From Verrucomicrobiaceae bacterium (GTDB lineage Bacteria; Verrucomicrobiota; Verrucomicrobiia; Verrucomicrobiales; Verrucomicrobiaceae), in contig CANHTV010000249.1 of the NCBI GenBank assembly GCA_947463285.1, positions 1 to 5,902 on the forward strand: DNA of 5,902 nt, in the 5' to 3' direction. The notes beneath the pieces were generated by a model that did no database searches, was not told where the DNA came from, and saw only the letters and a program-made list of their open reading frames with translations. Shown in pieces: positions 5,500 through 5,902 of this stretch (position 1 is its first letter; every line of letters begins with the position of its first letter). The translations under genes were made by a program, and so were the position numbers.

Positions 5500-5902
5500 A
5501 TGATCATCCTCAAAAAATTGATGCTTTTCACCCATCCTTTTGGTCTCGCCTGGGGCTTGTTGGCGCTGTGGCTAGCGTGGCAGTTTTGGAAAAAACGTGG
5601 GCGTGAGGTGTGGGTGCCTGCTTTTGCATGGTTGTTGTTAAGTGCGTTTTCCTGCACGCCGGTGACCTCCTGGTTGCTCGCCGGGCTGGAGGGACGCTAT
5701 GAGCGCGTCATGCTGGAAGATGCCTCTGCGGCGGACCTGATCGTCTGCCTCGGTGGTGGTGCTGAACCCAACTTCATGGAGCCCACCGGAGTGAATTTTA
5801 ACAGTAGTGCGGATCGTTTGACCACAGCCTTGGCACTGCTGTCGATGCAAAAAGCACCGACATTGATCGTCACCGGAGGCGGTTATCAAAAGGCGGGAAA
5901 GA
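5500..5902 (+). CDS. ElyC/YdcF-like DUF218 membrane protein, N-terminal 134 residues (3' end outside window)
   Basis: Predicted inner-membrane protein of the DUF218 family. The E. coli member ElyC is linked to cell-envelope integrity and lipid-carrier or peptidoglycan metabolism; the exact reaction is not settled. Two N-terminal hydrophobic segments (about 9-29 and 37-62) carry the family-like LLLSAFSCTPVTSWLLAGLE connection, where ElyC has a comparable LLSLQPVADRLL segment. The DUF218 core begins at ADLIVCLGGG (78-87), continues through SADRLTTALALL (103-114), with the conserved Arg106, and TLIVTGGGYQKAG (121-133). The frame is open to the last base. ATG at 5500-5502 is preferred; an ATG at 5521 and an in-frame TTG at 5482 are alternatives. 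There is no Shine-Dalgarno. It is transcribed away from the secreted-protein genes. The membrane topology places the DUF218 domain after the second segment, which in ElyC faces the periplasm. Confidence 0.87.
   Translation, partial: MIILKKLMLFTHPFGLAWGLLALWLAWQFWKKRGREVWVPAFAWLLLSAFSCTPVTSWLLAGLEGRYERVMLEDASAADLIVCLGGGAEPNFMEPTGVNFNSSADRLTTALALLSMQKAPTLIVTGGGYQKAGK

Noticed and set aside
5370..5657. 96-residue N-terminal extension of the 274-aa secreted protein from a GTG start
   Set aside because: It would place the signal peptide internally, overlap the ElyC-like coding sequence, and use a composition unlike a real N-terminus.
5638..5889. 83-codon minus-strand ORF
   Set aside because: It lies entirely antisense to the ElyC-like gene, which has the DUF218 motifs.
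1..5902. CRISPR arrays, insertion sequences, prophage or integration sites
   Set aside because: No repeated spacer units, transposase-like coding, terminal inverted repeats or target duplications were seen; the region reads as ordinary chromosome.

Overview
The window holds seven protein-coding genes, two of them cut by the window ends, packed almost without space. Six lie on the minus strand and one on the plus strand. The closest fit I can suggest is a Verrucomicrobiota-type bacterium (Verrucomicrobiaceae/Prosthecobacter-like). Reasons are moderate GC, a Geobacter-like direct citramalate synthase, a phoH-HD-ybeY block, small lineage-restricted secreted proteins, and a near absence of Shine-Dalgarno sequences. 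This is inference from style, not a database match.

Layout, following minus-strand transcription from right to left. A divergent intergenic region (5370-5499) separates a plus-strand ElyC/YdcF-like (DUF218) envelope gene (5500 to the right edge, partial) from the leftward genes. The leftward genes start with two secreted proteins of unknown function: 274 aa, mostly helical (4545-5369), and 150 aa, a probable beta-sandwich (4051-4503). A conserved RNA and cyclic-nucleotide block follows 54 bases downstream: PhoH/YbeZ ATPase (3010-3996), a 7TM-HD phosphohydrolase of the PgpH/YqfF type (1224-2912), and the YbeY endoribonuclease (736-1224, one base overlapping the HD gene). After a 213-base gap comes citramalate synthase cimA (1-522, cut by the left edge), the pyruvate-dependent entry to isoleucine synthesis.

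How they fit together: YbeZ and YbeY are known partners in rRNA maturation and ribosome quality control. The HD protein commonly sits between them in other phyla and in Firmicutes degrades c-di-AMP. The same-strand spacing permits one transcript running from the secreted pair through ybeY, though this cannot be proved from sequence.

The most interesting places are the following. The 213-base gap before cimA carries a 23-codon isoleucine-containing ORF threaded through nested, mutually exclusive inverted repeats, a possible and unproven attenuator. The HD protein has lost the large extracytoplasmic HDED domain of its family. YbeY has an altered metal-motif spacing. The secreted pair of unknown proteins lies directly upstream of phoH.
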